DNA of 46,776 bases, taken from Strigomonas culicis (Eukaryota; Euglenozoa; Kinetoplastea; Trypanosomatida; Trypanosomatidae). The stretch is from positions 1 through 46,776 of the forward strand of contig AUXH01000076.1 of the NCBI GenBank assembly GCA_000482145.1. Reading direction: 5' to 3'. Every line of letters begins with the position of its first letter. Within the stretch, counting starts at the first letter, position 1. Below, in pieces: positions 1 through 10,269 of this stretch. The notes under the pieces are model-generated. The model saw only the letters and a program-made list of their open reading frames with translations. It had not been told where the DNA came from and did not search any database. The position numbers and the translations under genes are program-made.

Positions 1-378
1 GTGCGAGATCATCAAGTTGGAGTAGGGCGCGAAGTATCCGGTGATGAAGACGGTGGCGTCCGTGACGGTGGTCTGGCTCATCGTCAGGTTGAACAGGGGA
101 ATGGAGGTGCCGGAGACGGAGCTCGAGAAGGCTGTGAAGCCGATGCCACCACCCGTGATGCTGCAGGCCGTAACATAACTGATCGATTGTGTGGACGTGC
201 TCGTCATCGTGCTGACGTTGTACACAACGTCATTGATCGCAAGATTCGATAACGTGAAGCTGCCAGTGATAGGGTATACCGTTGTGGCATCTGCAGGGCA
301 GGCGGTGAAGAGCAACGCTGCACACACAACGACCGCAAAGAGCGATACTAGTGGCATCTGTGTATGCCGAAGAATCAT
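1..378 (-). CDS. Secreted or surface protein, N-terminal part (partial)
   Basis: The minus strand reads open for 126 codons from an ATG at 376-378 to the left window edge, with no stop. The N-terminus is a classic signal peptide: a second Met at residue 8 is followed by a hydrophobic core (LVSLFAVVVCAALLF) and a likely cleavage region around CPADA. The mature part is rich in Ser, Thr and Val, with alternating hydrophobic stretches and at least two N-glycosylation sequons (NVS, NLT), as in a beta-rich extracellular protein. I do not recognise the family. It is the last gene of the leftward unit in this window and is separated from the next by 1.6 kb containing a GC-rich island. The C-terminus, and so any GPI signal or membrane segment, lies outside. 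Confidence 0.75.
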   Translation of the reverse strand, partial: MILRHTQMPLVSLFAVVVCAALLFTACPADATTVYPITGSFTLSNLAINDVVYNVSTMTSTSTQSISYVTACSITGGGIGFTAFSSSVSGTSIPLFNLTMSQTTVTDATVFITGYFAPYSNLMISH

Positions 379-1993
379 CGCGGAGTATGGTTGAGTTACT
401 TTTGTAGTCTCTGTCACTCTATGTTTAGCAGAGTAATTAGAAACAGAAAAGAGTAAATGAAGAAGAATGATTGAGACCAAAAGAAAAGAAAATATAACAA
501 AAAGTGAAAAAAAAAACTAAGAAAGAGATAATATAGAAAAAGATGATGTGTTCACAAGAAATAAGCCTACACATGATAGTAAAGAAGTGTTTTAGTCATT
601 GCATTACTTCATTATTCTTTTTTTTTTCTGGCTTTACAAAGATAACAATGATGCATATTTTTGTGTACATACCGTTGTGCTTTTTTTTTTCTGCATGACT
701 ATTGTTGAGCTGATGGAAATGGGGGAAACCAATGCATACATTGAAGAACGTTTCATTCAGGCATCAGACGAATAGAAAGTGTATTTCAAACAATAGTACT
801 CCACAGGTGGGAGGATGGGAAATATAAGCCTCCGCGTGAATGTGAAAGCGGAGAAGGGCGGCAAAACGACCCTGATCAAAACAAAGGATCGAAATGCATC
901 GTTGCCACCGTGGGCGCACCTAGGTCCTCGGGATGCTCGGGGCCCCCGGGGCCACCAAGGGCCCAAACGCGCGAATCGCGGCCACCCCGCGCGGATAACG
1001 GACGGGGGCGGCGCCATGGGTCCGCGGCACGTGTTCCTCGGCCCGGTAAGGAAACGGCTCTTTTGGTCTGAAATGGGCGGCGCCCCCATTCCTTCAAAGC
1101 GCAACGTTTTCGTGACAAGGGCCCACGCCCGCGAAAGAAGAGTATATATTTGACGCGCCGGCGGCCGCAGGCAACCCCCGCGCTTTTGGCGCAACGGCGA
1201 GGGGGCGCCCAGTGGCAGAGCACGCGGGATTCCACCAAGGGTCCGACGCCGCCTCTCTTTCATCGGCGGGGGGGGGGGGCTGCTTTTTGTGCGCGGGCCA
1301 GGCCGACCCGCTGCGTTCGGGGGGAGCGGGGCCCTCTTTCCGCTCCACATGAGTGGCGGCTCCACGGCCCTTGGCGGGCGCAGCAGAGGTGCGACGGCGA
1401 GGGCGCCGCGTCCCCCCGTTTCGCGCACCTGGTGTGTGGCATCAGGCACCGCCGCTAAAACATCCTTGTTTGGGGTTGCGCCCAGCGTCGGCCGCTCTCT
1501 CTCGAGGGGGGTGGGGCTGCACCCCTGGGGCCGGGGAGGGACGGCCGCCTTCCAAGGAAAATCGGTTCCCGTTTGACAGGCGCGCTTGTTCCGCTGGCAA
1601 AACAATGCATCAGGGCAACTCATTTCAACCGCGGGGCGGGGGGGGGGGGGTCTGCGGTCCCCTGGAGGCGAGGCCCCGCTCGCCGAGGGTGGCTCCCCCG
1701 CCCCGCCAGGTTGCCGCGTGCCTGAGGGCCCATGGACGCCCGCGCAGAGCCGCCGTGCGCGCGCCACGAGATGGCGCCGGTGCGGACACGCCGACGGCCT
1801 CTTTTTTTATTATTTTGAAGATGGCGGGCGTCGCGCGCCCGCCGGAAGCGGGGAAAGACAGAACGAACCGCCAAGAAGAAGGGGGAGGAAAAGACAGGGC
1901 TGAGGGGAATAGCGGGTACAGAATGAATGCATCAGCGCGAGGGTGTGCGCGTGTGAAAAGCAAAAGGAAAAAAAAAAACGTTGCACCATCAGA
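379..1993. other. Long intergenic region holding a GC-rich island
   Basis: No convincing gene is seen. The left part (about 380-800) and the right rim are AT-rich with poly-A and poly-T tracts like other intergenic DNA here. The central kilobase is very GC-rich and is annotated separately. All six frames in that part stay open for long stretches because GC-rich DNA has few stops. The translations are low-complexity Gly/Pro/Arg/Ala and overlap one another on both strands, so none is called. Confidence 0.6.
895..1870. other. GC-rich island with G-runs, origin unknown
   Basis: About one kilobase with GC content visibly far above the rest of the window. It contains two long plus-strand G-runs (near 1267-1279 and 1635-1650). 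Each follows a related stretch starting TTTCA and is followed by a CTGC-like stretch, suggesting a diverged internal repeat. GC palindromes such as GGGGCCCCCGGGG occur near 938. A TATATAT tract at about 1143 and a T-run at about 1800 interrupt it. I see no clear tRNA, rRNA or transposon signature. It could be a degenerate mobile element, a gene-array spacer or an inserted fragment. Confidence 0.5.
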
Positions 1994-3289
1994 CTACAGG
2001 TAAAACGGATCCACGCAGCGAAAATGCACAAGTGCCACATCCAATGGAACACCATAGGGAGACACCGCGTGAAGGCCGTAGCGGATTGCATCTTTTATCC
2101 ATGAGGCCTCGTTATTGAAGACACCGCCACCGACCTTCGTTAAAAAAACAGTAGGCAGTTGCAGTTGTTCTGCGCTGCGCCCTTCGTCGCGTATCTGGCG
2201 CTCTAACGTGCGCAGTGCGTGCAAAATGCCGAAGAGAAGCGTACCCTCATACGCGCCTTGCAGCACACTCGTTGCCAGGAGCGCTGTCGATTGGGTTGCC
2301 ACAGAAGATGAAAGACTCAGCGCGCTGCAGTACGCTTGTGACACTGTGTGTAGTGCTTCCTGTGTCGTACTACCATCATTTGCGTATATGGGGGTTGTTA
2401 CGGTCGCATCCTCAACGAGCCCAATGCGCAGCGCGGCAATGATATACTTCTCGCAGAGGGTGGCCACTGTGCTGTTGGAACCATCTTGCCCCCCCTCAGC
2501 GACAGCTTGAAAATGCTCATAAAGATGCTGGAAGGAGACAAGAGGACTAAAATAACCATTCTGGATTCGGAAATACGGAAGCTGAGCACTGTTTCTTTGT
2601 ATCTCATCACGCAAATGACACTCCACATCCAGCAGGGTGTTGATTTGATGCGACGCACGCTGACCGCGGAGATTGGGATCCGGTTCGTTACTGCCTATCG
2701 CTCTCGAGCGCTGTGTGCCCGCCTGCATGTCTGCTGCAGGGGTGTCATGGAAAAGTGAGGGGTGTATTAAGAAGTTGCGGTATGCCGTACCTGCCATGCA
2801 GGCTAGTGCACACGCGGGGCCTTGCGTGCGGTCGTGGATGTAGTGGGTGACTCCATCCTCGGGGACGACATCCCGCGAGATGAATTCTAACAAATTAAAC
2901 TGGCTAGCTGCTTGAAAGAGGGCGTGGGGAAACCGATGATGAAGCTCACCAGACTCCCCAACAATGTGTCGATACGACACGGGTGCAATGCTGGCCGCAT
3001 TGTCGGGGCTCGGCGGGAGTGTTACACACACAGTGTTCAGAACACCAGGGAATGACTTGTTAAAGCGTCTCACCTCTTCCTCCACATCACTTCGTAGCTC
3101 TTGTATGCTTGGTATCGAGTGCCACCCCGAGGAAATGGTTGCGTTTCCTATTGGAAGCTTCATTACGCATCTCTCTTTATCCCCCTTCTTTTCGAATGTG
3201 CACAAGCGGAGCAGTCGAGTTTTGGTACTCATGTAATCCGACTCCACAAATCCAAAGAGTCGCTCAAAAAAACTAACAGACGAGGCCAT
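1994..3289 (-). CDS. Conserved protein of unknown function, macrodomain-like C-terminus
   Basis: A 431-residue protein with no signal peptide or membrane segment. Three conserved-looking blocks stand out: DRTQGPACALACMAGTAYRN (about 153-172), RIQNGYFSPL (241-250) and VFLTKVGGGVFNNEASWI (381-398). The last has the look of the glycine-rich phosphate-binding loop plus helix of macrodomain-like folds, preceded by a helical stretch (GAYEGTLLFGIL, 345-356). From memory, similar blocks occur in uncharacterised proteins of algae and other protists; this was not checked. The start lies close after a polypyrimidine tract and no nearer Met improves it. An ADP-ribose or nucleotide-binding role is inference only. 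Confidence 0.75.
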   Translation of the reverse strand: MASSVSFFERLFGFVESDYMSTKTRLLRLCTFEKKGDKERCVMKLPIGNATISSGWHSIPSIQELRSDVEEEVRRFNKSFPGVLNTVCVTLPPSPDNAASIAPVSYRHIVGESGELHHRFPHALFQAASQFNLLEFISRDVVPEDGVTHYIHDRTQGPACALACMAGTAYRNFLIHPSLFHDTPAADMQAGTQRSRAIGSNEPDPNLRGQRASHQINTLLDVECHLRDEIQRNSAQLPYFRIQNGYFSPLVSFQHLYEHFQAVAEGGQDGSNSTVATLCEKYIIAALRIGLVEDATVTTPIYANDGSTTQEALHTVSQAYCSALSLSSSVATQSTALLATSVLQGAYEGTLLFGILHALRTLERQIRDEGRSAEQLQLPTVFLTKVGGGVFNNEASWIKDAIRYGLHAVSPYGVPLDVALVHFRCVDPFYL

Positions 3290-3423
3290 CCGCAGATAAT
3301 ACTAATAGTCGGTGAGGAGCTGTATAAGAGTGGGAGAAGTGACCGATAAACAAAAAAACGACAAGAGCAACAAAACAGTACAGCGTACTACTGAGGACAT
3401 CACACACCCCATATGTGTAGATA

Positions 3424-3454
<31 letters not shown>

Positions 3455-3648
3455 CGAGTCAGGTTTTGTCACATGGTCTTGTCCACCATATATAAACATA
3501 CAATTGAGGCTTCCTTAGTCTCAATGAAAAGGGCAGAAACAACAAAAAAAGAAAGGTGTAAAGAGACGACTAGACTTGTCAGACGGGGCCCTGTAGAAGA
3601 ACGGTTAATAGAAGGGATTATATAATTAGTATTAGTAGTATTAGTCTT
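3290..3648. other. Intergenic region with (GA)n tract
   Basis: AT-rich spacer between two minus-strand genes. It holds an (AG)n run at 3433-3454, which on the minus strand is a CT polypyrimidine tract suitable as the trans-splicing signal for the gene ending at 1994. No gene seen. Confidence 0.6.
3433..3454. repeat. (AG)n microsatellite
   Basis: Eleven uninterrupted AG units on the plus strand. On the transcribed minus strand this is a (CT)n polypyrimidine tract upstream of the 431-residue protein gene. Confidence 0.9.
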
Positions 3649-5547
3649 TTAATCGAGTAAGAAGCACTGCAAAGCAAGCTTGGGCTTAAACCAACAGTTG
3701 CCCTCCTTTTCGCTCTGGCACACGCCAATGGCCGCCTTTTGCGCCAATTGAAGCAACTTTGCATCCTCATGAATGATGTTGCGCAGCACCGCGGAGATGG
3801 GAGCGTGCGGAGGTATTTTGAAAAGATCAATCTTTAGCCGATCCGCCAAGTTGGAAACGTACTGACGACCTTCTGCGCTCAGGGCCGAATCGTCTGTGCG
3901 ACTGTTTTGCAGCTCTGCGGTCATAGCTCTAGTGTTGGTGGCCGTGTTGAATCGGTTACTCGTCTTTTTGCGTTCTGGTGCATTTGTCATCCGCGTGCTT
4001 TCCGGAAGACATGGTAATAGCAGCATGCTGGCACCGCGTAGGCCCATTCGCGCCACACGCCCCACGCGATGTACGTAAGACTCAACGGTTGAAGGGGGTT
4101 CAAAGTGATACACATAGTCCACATCGCGCACGTCAATACCGAAAGCAGCGATGTCGGTACAGAGCAATATGGCACCCGACCCCATCGTTGGCTTCCCCGA
4201 GCGCTTTAGCCCACTCTGAAAGTGGGGATTCTTCGCCGCTGGTGGTGCACTACCGACGCCCTCCTTCGTGCCTTCGCTTCCGCAAGTGTGGGTGAGAAAT
4301 TTGTTATACTGATCCATGCGCGTGACCTCGGACATGCCGTCGTACATGGAATAGATATACTTCACAAAAAGAACAGGACGCGCCCCCTCTACTAGCTGTG
4401 CAAACAGTCGCTGAACAAAGAGAAGCGCCTGAACATTGTTGAAAAAGATGAAGTGCTTCTTGCTCGCATGCGTGTTAATGAGCTGCACCAAGACGGAGAG
4501 AAAGCTTTGCGCATCGCACGCCAGGTAGCGGTTCTCAAGCTGTAGCAAGTAGTCACTGTCGCGGCTGTCAGACACAACGGCAAGCTGCGTTGAACACTTC
4601 GCCGACAGTTCCTCCGCATATTGATGCACAGTGGGCGACGTGGATACAGTTGCACCCACAAAAGCAAAATCCACTGCGAGTGGAGGAACGTCACTTTTTT
4701 TTGTCCCTTTCGAGACCTTCCGGCGGGGCGCACGCTCCGCCTTGCCGACGTCGGGCGAGGGCCCCTCGACAAGCTGCAGCGTCTCGGCAATAATTTCCCG
4801 AGTGGTGGTGGAGTGCAGGGTCAAGTCTGCCTCGTCCACAATGAGCAGAAAGTGTGCTCCCTCCGTCGCGCGTAGGTGTACCTTTTCCGCCCTTTCAGTA
4901 CGTTTGCCGTGTGCTGTGTCTCCTGTCTGCTGTGAAAGGTCCGCCGTGTCCTTGCTGAAGGCGTCCAGCTCTGTGGTTTGGAAAAGAGGCAGTAGCGACT
5001 TAAGATCGTGTGGGGTGGTGACAATGAAGCTTCCCGCGCCTCTGCTACCATTCAGCAGCCTGCGCATCACCCCCTCCGCCTTCTCGGCAACGCCGTCGCA
5101 CAGAAGAAATTGAATGTGAAAGGGGTAGCGGGCGGCAAGTTGCTTTGCTACAATAAAGGTCTGATCCGCCAGTGTGCGTGAAGGGGAGAGAATGATACCC
5201 ACAACATCCCGATTAAGGGGAGGTCGCTCATGCTTCACCACATACTCGCGCGCGCTCTGCACCATGCGCTCCATCAAAGGTATCAGGAAGCCAAGCGTCT
5301 TTCCGCTTCCTGTCGGAGCTTCAATGATGGCGCTTTGTCGATTCGAAGAAAAGGATTTGATTGATAGGTACTGGATTGGCGTAGCGTGGGAAAAGAAAAA
5401 CACGTTTTTCAACGCGAAAACAGTGGCATTGTCCAACGGGGGGTCCATGTCCTCCCAGGGTGTTTTGAGTGCACGGTCATCCCAAGATTTGGTCGTGGGC
5501 TCCCATGTGCGGCGCACGCGCTTCAAGTTGATACCCTCGAGAGACAT
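3649..5547 (-). CDS. DEAD-box ATP-dependent RNA helicase
   Basis: A 632-residue superfamily-2 helicase. Visible motifs: Q motif near 54-60 (ATPIQ), motif I APTGSGKT (77-84), Ia SPSRTLADQ (121-129), II VDEAD (237-241), III as GAT (298-300) where most members have SAT, V CTDIAAFGIDV (463-473) and VI HRVGRVARMG (493-502). The first RecA-like domain carries a charged insertion of about 40 residues between motifs II and III (Lys/Arg-rich, 260-290), and domain two has a Gly/Pro-rich insertion at 423-458. The N-terminal layout resembles the DDX55/Spb4 branch of ribosome-biogenesis helicases, but I am not sure of the subfamily. No mitochondrial presequence is evident. It likely unwinds RNA or remodels RNPs in the nucleus or cytoplasm. 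Confidence 0.9.
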   Translation of the reverse strand: MSLEGINLKRVRRTWEPTTKSWDDRALKTPWEDMDPPLDNATVFALKNVFFFSHATPIQYLSIKSFSSNRQSAIIEAPTGSGKTLGFLIPLMERMVQSAREYVVKHERPPLNRDVVGIILSPSRTLADQTFIVAKQLAARYPFHIQFLLCDGVAEKAEGVMRRLLNGSRGAGSFIVTTPHDLKSLLPLFQTTELDAFSKDTADLSQQTGDTAHGKRTERAEKVHLRATEGAHFLLIVDEADLTLHSTTTREIIAETLQLVEGPSPDVGKAERAPRRKVSKGTKKSDVPPLAVDFAFVGATVSTSPTVHQYAEELSAKCSTQLAVVSDSRDSDYLLQLENRYLACDAQSFLSVLVQLINTHASKKHFIFFNNVQALLFVQRLFAQLVEGARPVLFVKYIYSMYDGMSEVTRMDQYNKFLTHTCGSEGTKEGVGSAPPAAKNPHFQSGLKRSGKPTMGSGAILLCTDIAAFGIDVRDVDYVYHFEPPSTVESYVHRVGRVARMGLRGASMLLLPCLPESTRMTNAPERKKTSNRFNTATNTRAMTAELQNSRTDDSALSAEGRQYVSNLADRLKIDLFKIPPHAPISAVLRNIIHEDAKLLQLAQKAAIGVCQSEKEGNCWFKPKLALQCFLLD

Positions 5548-5952
5548 GGGACACGGAATCGTCGATACAAAGCGAACGAACGTGGAGTAAAAAGAGAAAA
5601 ACCAAACAAGAGGAAGCGCAAGTGTGGTGATAGCGGGGTAGTGGCAGTAGCACTTCGTAGCTCCTCACCTCAATACAAGATACTACACAATGAAGCTGAC
5701 GGTGAGGCATTTCAGAAGGTAGAAGAGGAGGGAGAGCAGATGTAGAATATTTACAGGAGCGGTTAGCCGCAGGATACCAAACACAATAAGAAAAGAGAGT
5801 TCGAGATAGAGAGAAAGAGATGGAAAAAAAGGAGAGCATTGCAATACCATCAACCTAATGTAGAATTGATATGTTCATTTAGTTATTACTTGTTTTCTTT
5901 GCACACGAATTCAAAGCAATGGACTAACCATACTTGAAGAGCAACGTGCAGG
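5548..5952. other. Intergenic region
   Basis: Spacer of about 400 bases. It is purine-rich on the plus strand (5580-5850), so pyrimidine-rich in the transcript, which fits splice-acceptor sequence for the helicase gene. The right part is AT-rich and probably the 3' UTR of the PEX6 gene. No gene seen. Confidence 0.6.
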
Positions 5953-8900
5953 TTAACTGGAGAACTTTTTGCGAAGAAGTTCATAGCGTTTCAGGTCATC
6001 GGGTGAGACGGACGGTTTCAGCTGGTCCAGAGATTTGCGAAAGTGCTTCATGCTAACCGTAAATGCATCCTTCTCTGCATCTGTGTTTGGTGAACCTTCG
6101 TCGTTGGCCAAGTCAGTTCGCTGCTGCTGCGTTGCGCCCAGGTCTGCTTTCGCCTCATCCAATTTCTCTTGCACCGCGAGCATCATGGCGTCAGAGCAGA
6201 GCGCGAAAAAGTCCGCCCCGGTGTACACAAAATCCATCTGGTCCACAATGGCCCTCAAATCCACATCTGCGTCGAGCGAGAACTTGCGCGTGAGGGCACG
6301 TACGGCATATAGCTGCTCCTCCTTTGTGGATGGAATACCCAAATAGCACAGGCGGTCAAACCTCCCCGGACGTAGTAGTGCCGAGTCGAGAAGATCCGGT
6401 CGGTTTGTGGCACCAATGATGAAGAGAGTGGGACTGGCGCTGCCCCCGCTGCTGCAACTAGCAGTCGTGGATGGTTGACCGACGCCGTCCACCTCCACCA
6501 AGAGCTGCGCTACAATGCGGTCCATCGCACCACCGCCATCGCCCTTAGCGCCACGTGCAGGCGCCAGTGCGTCTAGCTCATCAAAAAAGATGATGCACGG
6601 TGCATTGTCGCGTGCCTTTTGAAAGAGCTGGCGAATCTGCTTTTCGCTTTCACCCACGTACTGATTAATGAGCTCTGGGCCTTTGACTGACATAAAGTTC
6701 ATGTTCATCTCCGTCGCCACCGCTTTGGCCAGCAAGGTTTTTCCACACCCGGGTGGTCCGTAGAATAAAATGCCACTACGCTTCTTCATGCCGCTGCGCG
6801 CAAACAGCTCCGGATACAAGGTGGGCAACTGAATGGCTTCCTTCAGCTCTCGCTTTGCGTCCTCTAAACCGCCCACATCGGACCAGCGCACGGGCTGCAA
6901 TTTGGTAGAGACGACGCTGTATCCATGGGACTTGATATAGACGTTCAACACTTCTTGACACACGTCCATCGTCAGTACGTATTGGTACGACACCGGCGAT
7001 GGTGGTGACTCGCTCTCCTCACACGTCTGCAACAGCTTCTGAACACATGTGTACAGAATGTTATCGATATCCGAGTAAGAAAGACCCACCATCCATGAGC
7101 TCATCACGTCGTAGTCCATAAAGCGGCTCGGCACAATGGGGTAAGCTTCGGTAATACGCTGCACCGTATGCTTCGTGAACGTAACACGATCCGCCTGATC
7201 CGGGTTGCCACACGAGAGAACGGGGTGCCTCGAGCGTGCCGTAATCAAGGGGGACGGCTCCTCAACGCCTTCGCACAAAAGGCAAACAAAGTGTTTTTTG
7301 ATCGCCGTCATTGTAAACGGCAGCGTCGTCGTGGCTGCAGCGCAGCCCTCCTCGGCATCCACATGTTCACGGTGTGCACTGTCCAAGAGAGAGAAAAAAT
7401 GAGGCATCCGCGAAAGGATTTGGTCCGCGTGACGTACAATGAGAGCCGTCGTCGTCGTTTCTCGAAATAGATTCTCTAGTATCACTTCCATCTCCTCATT
7501 TTCGACGGTCGTGGCAGTAATGGTGATAGCAGGAATGCCAAACCAGCCCATGACTTCTTCTACAAGGGCGAATGCAGCATTCTCCTTTCCACCATGCACA
7601 ATAAGGAGATTGGGTGTATCACCCCCACACATGCCAGCTTCATGTACACCAAGACCGTGGACAAAACTTTGTTGCACAGCAGACACTAGCCCCTTTGCAG
7701 AGGTGAGTTCGGATAGCAATCCGTGGCCACGCGGTGGTCCCGCTGGTGTCTGGTCGAGGAAGGTCAGGCAAGAGGCGCTTTCGGGTATGAGATGGATTTC
7801 AGTAGGCCCGAGAGCTTGCTCTTCCGTACTGTAAATGAAACCGCACAGAGGACCGTTGCCCTCATTCTCACCATCACCACGGTCGCCTCCTCTCCCTGCG
7901 GTGCTGCCGTTGGTCAACACTTCTGCCACGCGAAAAAGAAGTGGAATGGTGTTGGTGCGGACGTTGCTGCCCCAGAAGCGTGAGTACTCCTCCTGTTGGT
8001 GCCGATAAACACGTAGCACGCATTCAAACCGGTCTACGGCGTCCGACATGGTTGTGGTGGCGTTCTGGAGGGAGCACTTGTCGACCTGCACAACGAGAGT
8101 GTCACCAGGGGAGACAAGCCTTTTGTGTAGCTGGTCTGTGCCCACCTGAAGTCCCAGCGCTAAAAAGTCAAAAAACGAATCCCCGAAAAGGTGACGCAGT
8201 AGAAACTCACTATACAAGGGAACCAGTTTGACCGCACCGAGAACGGTGTCCTTGTGCTGATCTTGTATCCCTAAGCAAATCAGGTTACCGGTAATATCCT
8301 CCACAAATCTGAAGCAATCCATCGGTACACGAAAAGAAGATGAAGAGAAATCCAAGTTTTCGCTGACACACACCTTGCTGGCGTAATAGGCGGCTCGAAT
8401 GTTACGAAACAAGGAGGGGGGTACGGTTAGCTGCCGATCTGTGTTGTCATTGCAAGTGTGTGCGGTGGCTTGTGCAGCCACGTCGTCGTGGTCGCCCTTT
8501 ACCAAAAAGCGAGTTCGATACTCTTCACCTCCAATCTCTACCAGAGAATAATCTCTTAAAAACAGCTGTTGCATGAAGAGAGTGTCAGCAACAACATAGT
8601 CATTCGAGATGCTCGTAGTTGCGCATGTAAGCGTTACTTGATTCTCCATTTCCGCTTGCTCAACGCATGAATCCAGTGCTTGGGTAGCACCCTCCCTTCC
8701 CGTGGTGCCCTCATCCTGATGAGCCGCAGGTGGAAGAACGATAAATGTAGCACGTTTGCATTCCCACGTGGAGACGATAGTGGAAGGAGAGAGATCGACG
8801 ACAGTGAGAGAAGGCAGAGATTGCGTGCGATGCAGAGTTTCTCCAATCTCCAGGGTGGTATAATGTTTGACAATTTCGTCCTTGATGCCATGATTCACCC

Positions 8901-8985
8901 TTTTGGCCACTGCAGCGTAGTCTGCCGCACTGGATGCTTGCAGCACGCAGCGGTCGAGTAGCGGATAGTTAGGACCACTACTCAT
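5953..8985 (-). CDS. PEX6: Peroxisome (glycosome) biogenesis AAA+ ATPase PEX6
   Basis: A 1010-residue protein of PEX6 size and layout. The second AAA domain is intact: linker [16 protein letters not shown], Walker A GPPGCGKT (about 743-750), the [20 protein letters not shown] segment, Walker [11 protein letters not shown] (about 797-806), the [15 protein letters not shown] helix and arginine fingers LLRPGRFDR. The first AAA domain (about 460-650) is degenerate, with no clear Walker A at [13 protein letters not shown], as is usual for PEX6 D1 in many eukaryotes. The N-terminal third has no recognisable motif. In the family, PEX6 pairs with PEX1 to extract the ubiquitinated import receptor PEX5 from the peroxisome membrane. 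In trypanosomatids this supports glycosomes. Other type-II AAA proteins (VCP, NVL) fit less well because of the degenerate D1. Confidence 0.88.
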   Translation of the reverse strand: MSSGPNYPLLDRCVLQASSAADYAAVAKRVNHGIKDEIVKHYTTLEIGETLHRTQSLPSLTVVDLSPSTIVSTWECKRATFIVLPPAAHQDEGTTGREGATQALDSCVEQAEMENQVTLTCATTSISNDYVVADTLFMQQLFLRDYSLVEIGGEEYRTRFLVKGDHDDVAAQATAHTCNDNTDRQLTVPPSLFRNIRAAYYASKVCVSENLDFSSSSFRVPMDCFRFVEDITGNLICLGIQDQHKDTVLGAVKLVPLYSEFLLRHLFGDSFFDFLALGLQVGTDQLHKRLVSPGDTLVVQVDKCSLQNATTTMSDAVDRFECVLRVYRHQQEEYSRFWGSNVRTNTIPLLFRVAEVLTNGSTAGRGGDRGDGENEGNGPLCGFIYSTEEQALGPTEIHLIPESASCLTFLDQTPAGPPRGHGLLSELTSAKGLVSAVQQSFVHGLGVHEAGMCGGDTPNLLIVHGGKENAAFALVEEVMGWFGIPAITITATTVENEEMEVILENLFRETTTTALIVRHADQILSRMPHFFSLLDSAHREHVDAEEGCAAATTTLPFTMTAIKKHFVCLLCEGVEEPSPLITARSRHPVLSCGNPDQADRVTFTKHTVQRITEAYPIVPSRFMDYDVMSSWMVGLSYSDIDNILYTCVQKLLQTCEESESPPSPVSYQYVLTMDVCQEVLNVYIKSHGYSVVSTKLQPVRWSDVGGLEDAKRELKEAIQLPTLYPELFARSGMKKRSGILFYGPPGCGKTLLAKAVATEMNMNFMSVKGPELINQYVGESEKQIRQLFQKARDNAPCIIFFDELDALAPARGAKGDGGGAMDRIVAQLLVEVDGVGQPSTTASCSSGGSASPTLFIIGATNRPDLLDSALLRPGRFDRLCYLGIPSTKEEQLYAVRALTRKFSLDADVDLRAIVDQMDFVYTGADFFALCSDAMMLAVQEKLDEAKADLGATQQQRTDLANDEGSPNTDAEKDAFTVSMKHFRKSLDQLKPSVSPDDLKRYELLRKKFSS

Positions 8986-9324
8986 GGGAAAGGCAGTCGA
9001 AAGGCGGGAAAACGAAAGAAAATAAAAAGGAGCTTGTAATACGATGAGAAAAAAAAAACAGAAGAACAGTGGATTAGTGCGTATAAAGGAGACACGTGTA
9101 ATGAGAGAACAAAAAAAAATGAAACAGTAGATTGGATTACCGTAGATATTAAATAGAGCACTTTTTTTTTGGTGCCTCGCAGTACTACAAGTTTACAGCA
9201 ACAAAAACATCACACACACACACACACACACACGTACAAGGAACAAACATATTGTTTAAAAACATTATACATTATTTTCCTTCTACACGGATCTGAAAAA
9301 ACACTTTTCTGGAATGTAAGTTCA
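8986..9324. other. Intergenic region with (CA)n tract
   Basis: Purine-rich sequence immediately right of the PEX6 start is pyrimidine-rich in the transcript and suits trans-splicing. A (CA)n run lies at 9211-9233. No gene seen. Confidence 0.6.
9211..9233. repeat. (CA)n microsatellite
   Basis: About eleven CA units in the spacer between the PEX6 gene and the 314-residue protein gene. Confidence 0.9.
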
Positions 9325-10269
9325 TTAAGGGTGAGGAACGTGACTCAACAAGCACTTCACGCCCAGCGGGGTCGCAATGAGGGGATCTGGAGGAAGAAGG
9401 CTTGATACCACCACGCGAGCGATGTGGAGGCCAAGTGTCCTCCGTGGCTCATCATGAAGACCTCTGGTGTGACCTTGCAGACACTGTATCTTCTCAACCG
9501 TTGTATTGCTTGTCAGGTCAAAATCGGAAGGCTTCTCCATAAGTGTGTTCTCTACCAAGCATTGCACATTGGACCAGTGAGATGATTTATGTGCTCTCTG
9601 TAAGTCGGGAATAGCGACTTCCAGTGGACCACGAGATTGCAATCGCTCAAGAAAGCACAACATCATGCGCGCCACGACAGCATCCATATTCCCACTGTGC
9701 TTACTCAGTAAGTCCTTTAGCGCACACGTGCCTTTTTTACTGGCGCAGTACTCTCTAAATGCGGGCAAAAGCGCGATATGGCGTTTCGGTACCTTCTTCA
9801 GCATTTCAGCGACCACAGAAGAGGATGACACACTTCCACTGAGGTGGGTCATGGTATTTGGAGATTTAAAGACAAATCGTTTTTGAACCTCTTGGCTGCG
9901 CGTTGCGAAAGCAGGACACTTCACGTAAGAAGCCGAGGGTTTGCCTTGATAAACGGCCAGACACTCGCAAAAGTAGTTGTCCGTGTAATTAGGCAATAAT
10001 CGCTCGCTCAATGGGTGAAACTGGTAGGTGGGCGCACTGCTTTCGGCACTATCATCACGCGGTCTTTTCAGCCCAGAGATGGTGCATTGAACATATTTCC
10101 TGTTCCCATCCATTCCCTTATGTTTCGACAGCAGTTCTAGCATTTCATTAAAGGAGCTGCTCCAAAACGATAGCTTCACCTGAACAGCGTCTAATTGTGC
10201 GACAATGGCTCTCTGCAGCTTTCGATTAGCTTCAAGCACCTGCCTCAGATCCTGCTGCTCTCCTTGCAT
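9325..10269 (-). CDS. Hypothetical protein with N-terminal coiled coil
   Basis: A 314-residue protein I do not recognise. Residues 1-50 are helical and probably coiled coil (LRQVLEANRKLQRAIVAQL). A basic patch (LKRPRDD, near 68-74) precedes a Cys-containing block (NYFCECLAVYQG and SYVKCPAF, about 98-125), but the Cys spacing does not make an obvious zinc finger. The C-terminal half is mixed, with no membrane segment. The ATG follows a pyrimidine-rich stretch and no alternative start is obvious. Coding is supported by its length and its co-orientation with the neighbours; function is unknown. Confidence 0.75.
   Translation of the reverse strand: MQGEQQDLRQVLEANRKLQRAIVAQLDAVQVKLSFWSSSFNEMLELLSKHKGMDGNRKYVQCTISGLKRPRDDSAESSAPTYQFHPLSERLLPNYTDNYFCECLAVYQGKPSASYVKCPAFATRSQEVQKRFVFKSPNTMTHLSGSVSSSSVVAEMLKKVPKRHIALLPAFREYCASKKGTCALKDLLSKHSGNMDAVVARMMLCFLERLQSRGPLEVAIPDLQRAHKSSHWSNVQCLVENTLMEKPSDFDLTSNTTVEKIQCLQGHTRGLHDEPRRTLGLHIARVVVSSLLPPDPLIATPLGVKCLLSHVPHP

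Noticed and set aside
1200..1245. Sequence resembling a tRNA box A (GTGGCAGAGCACGCGGGATTC)
   Set aside because: No box B (GGTTCGAATCC-like) follows at the right distance and no cloverleaf could be drawn.
757..1767. Long overlapping frames on both strands in the GC-rich island (up to 336 codons)
   Set aside because: Low-complexity Gly/Pro/Arg translations in several frames at once, explained by lack of stops in GC-rich DNA. No domain, signal peptide or consistent codon pattern.
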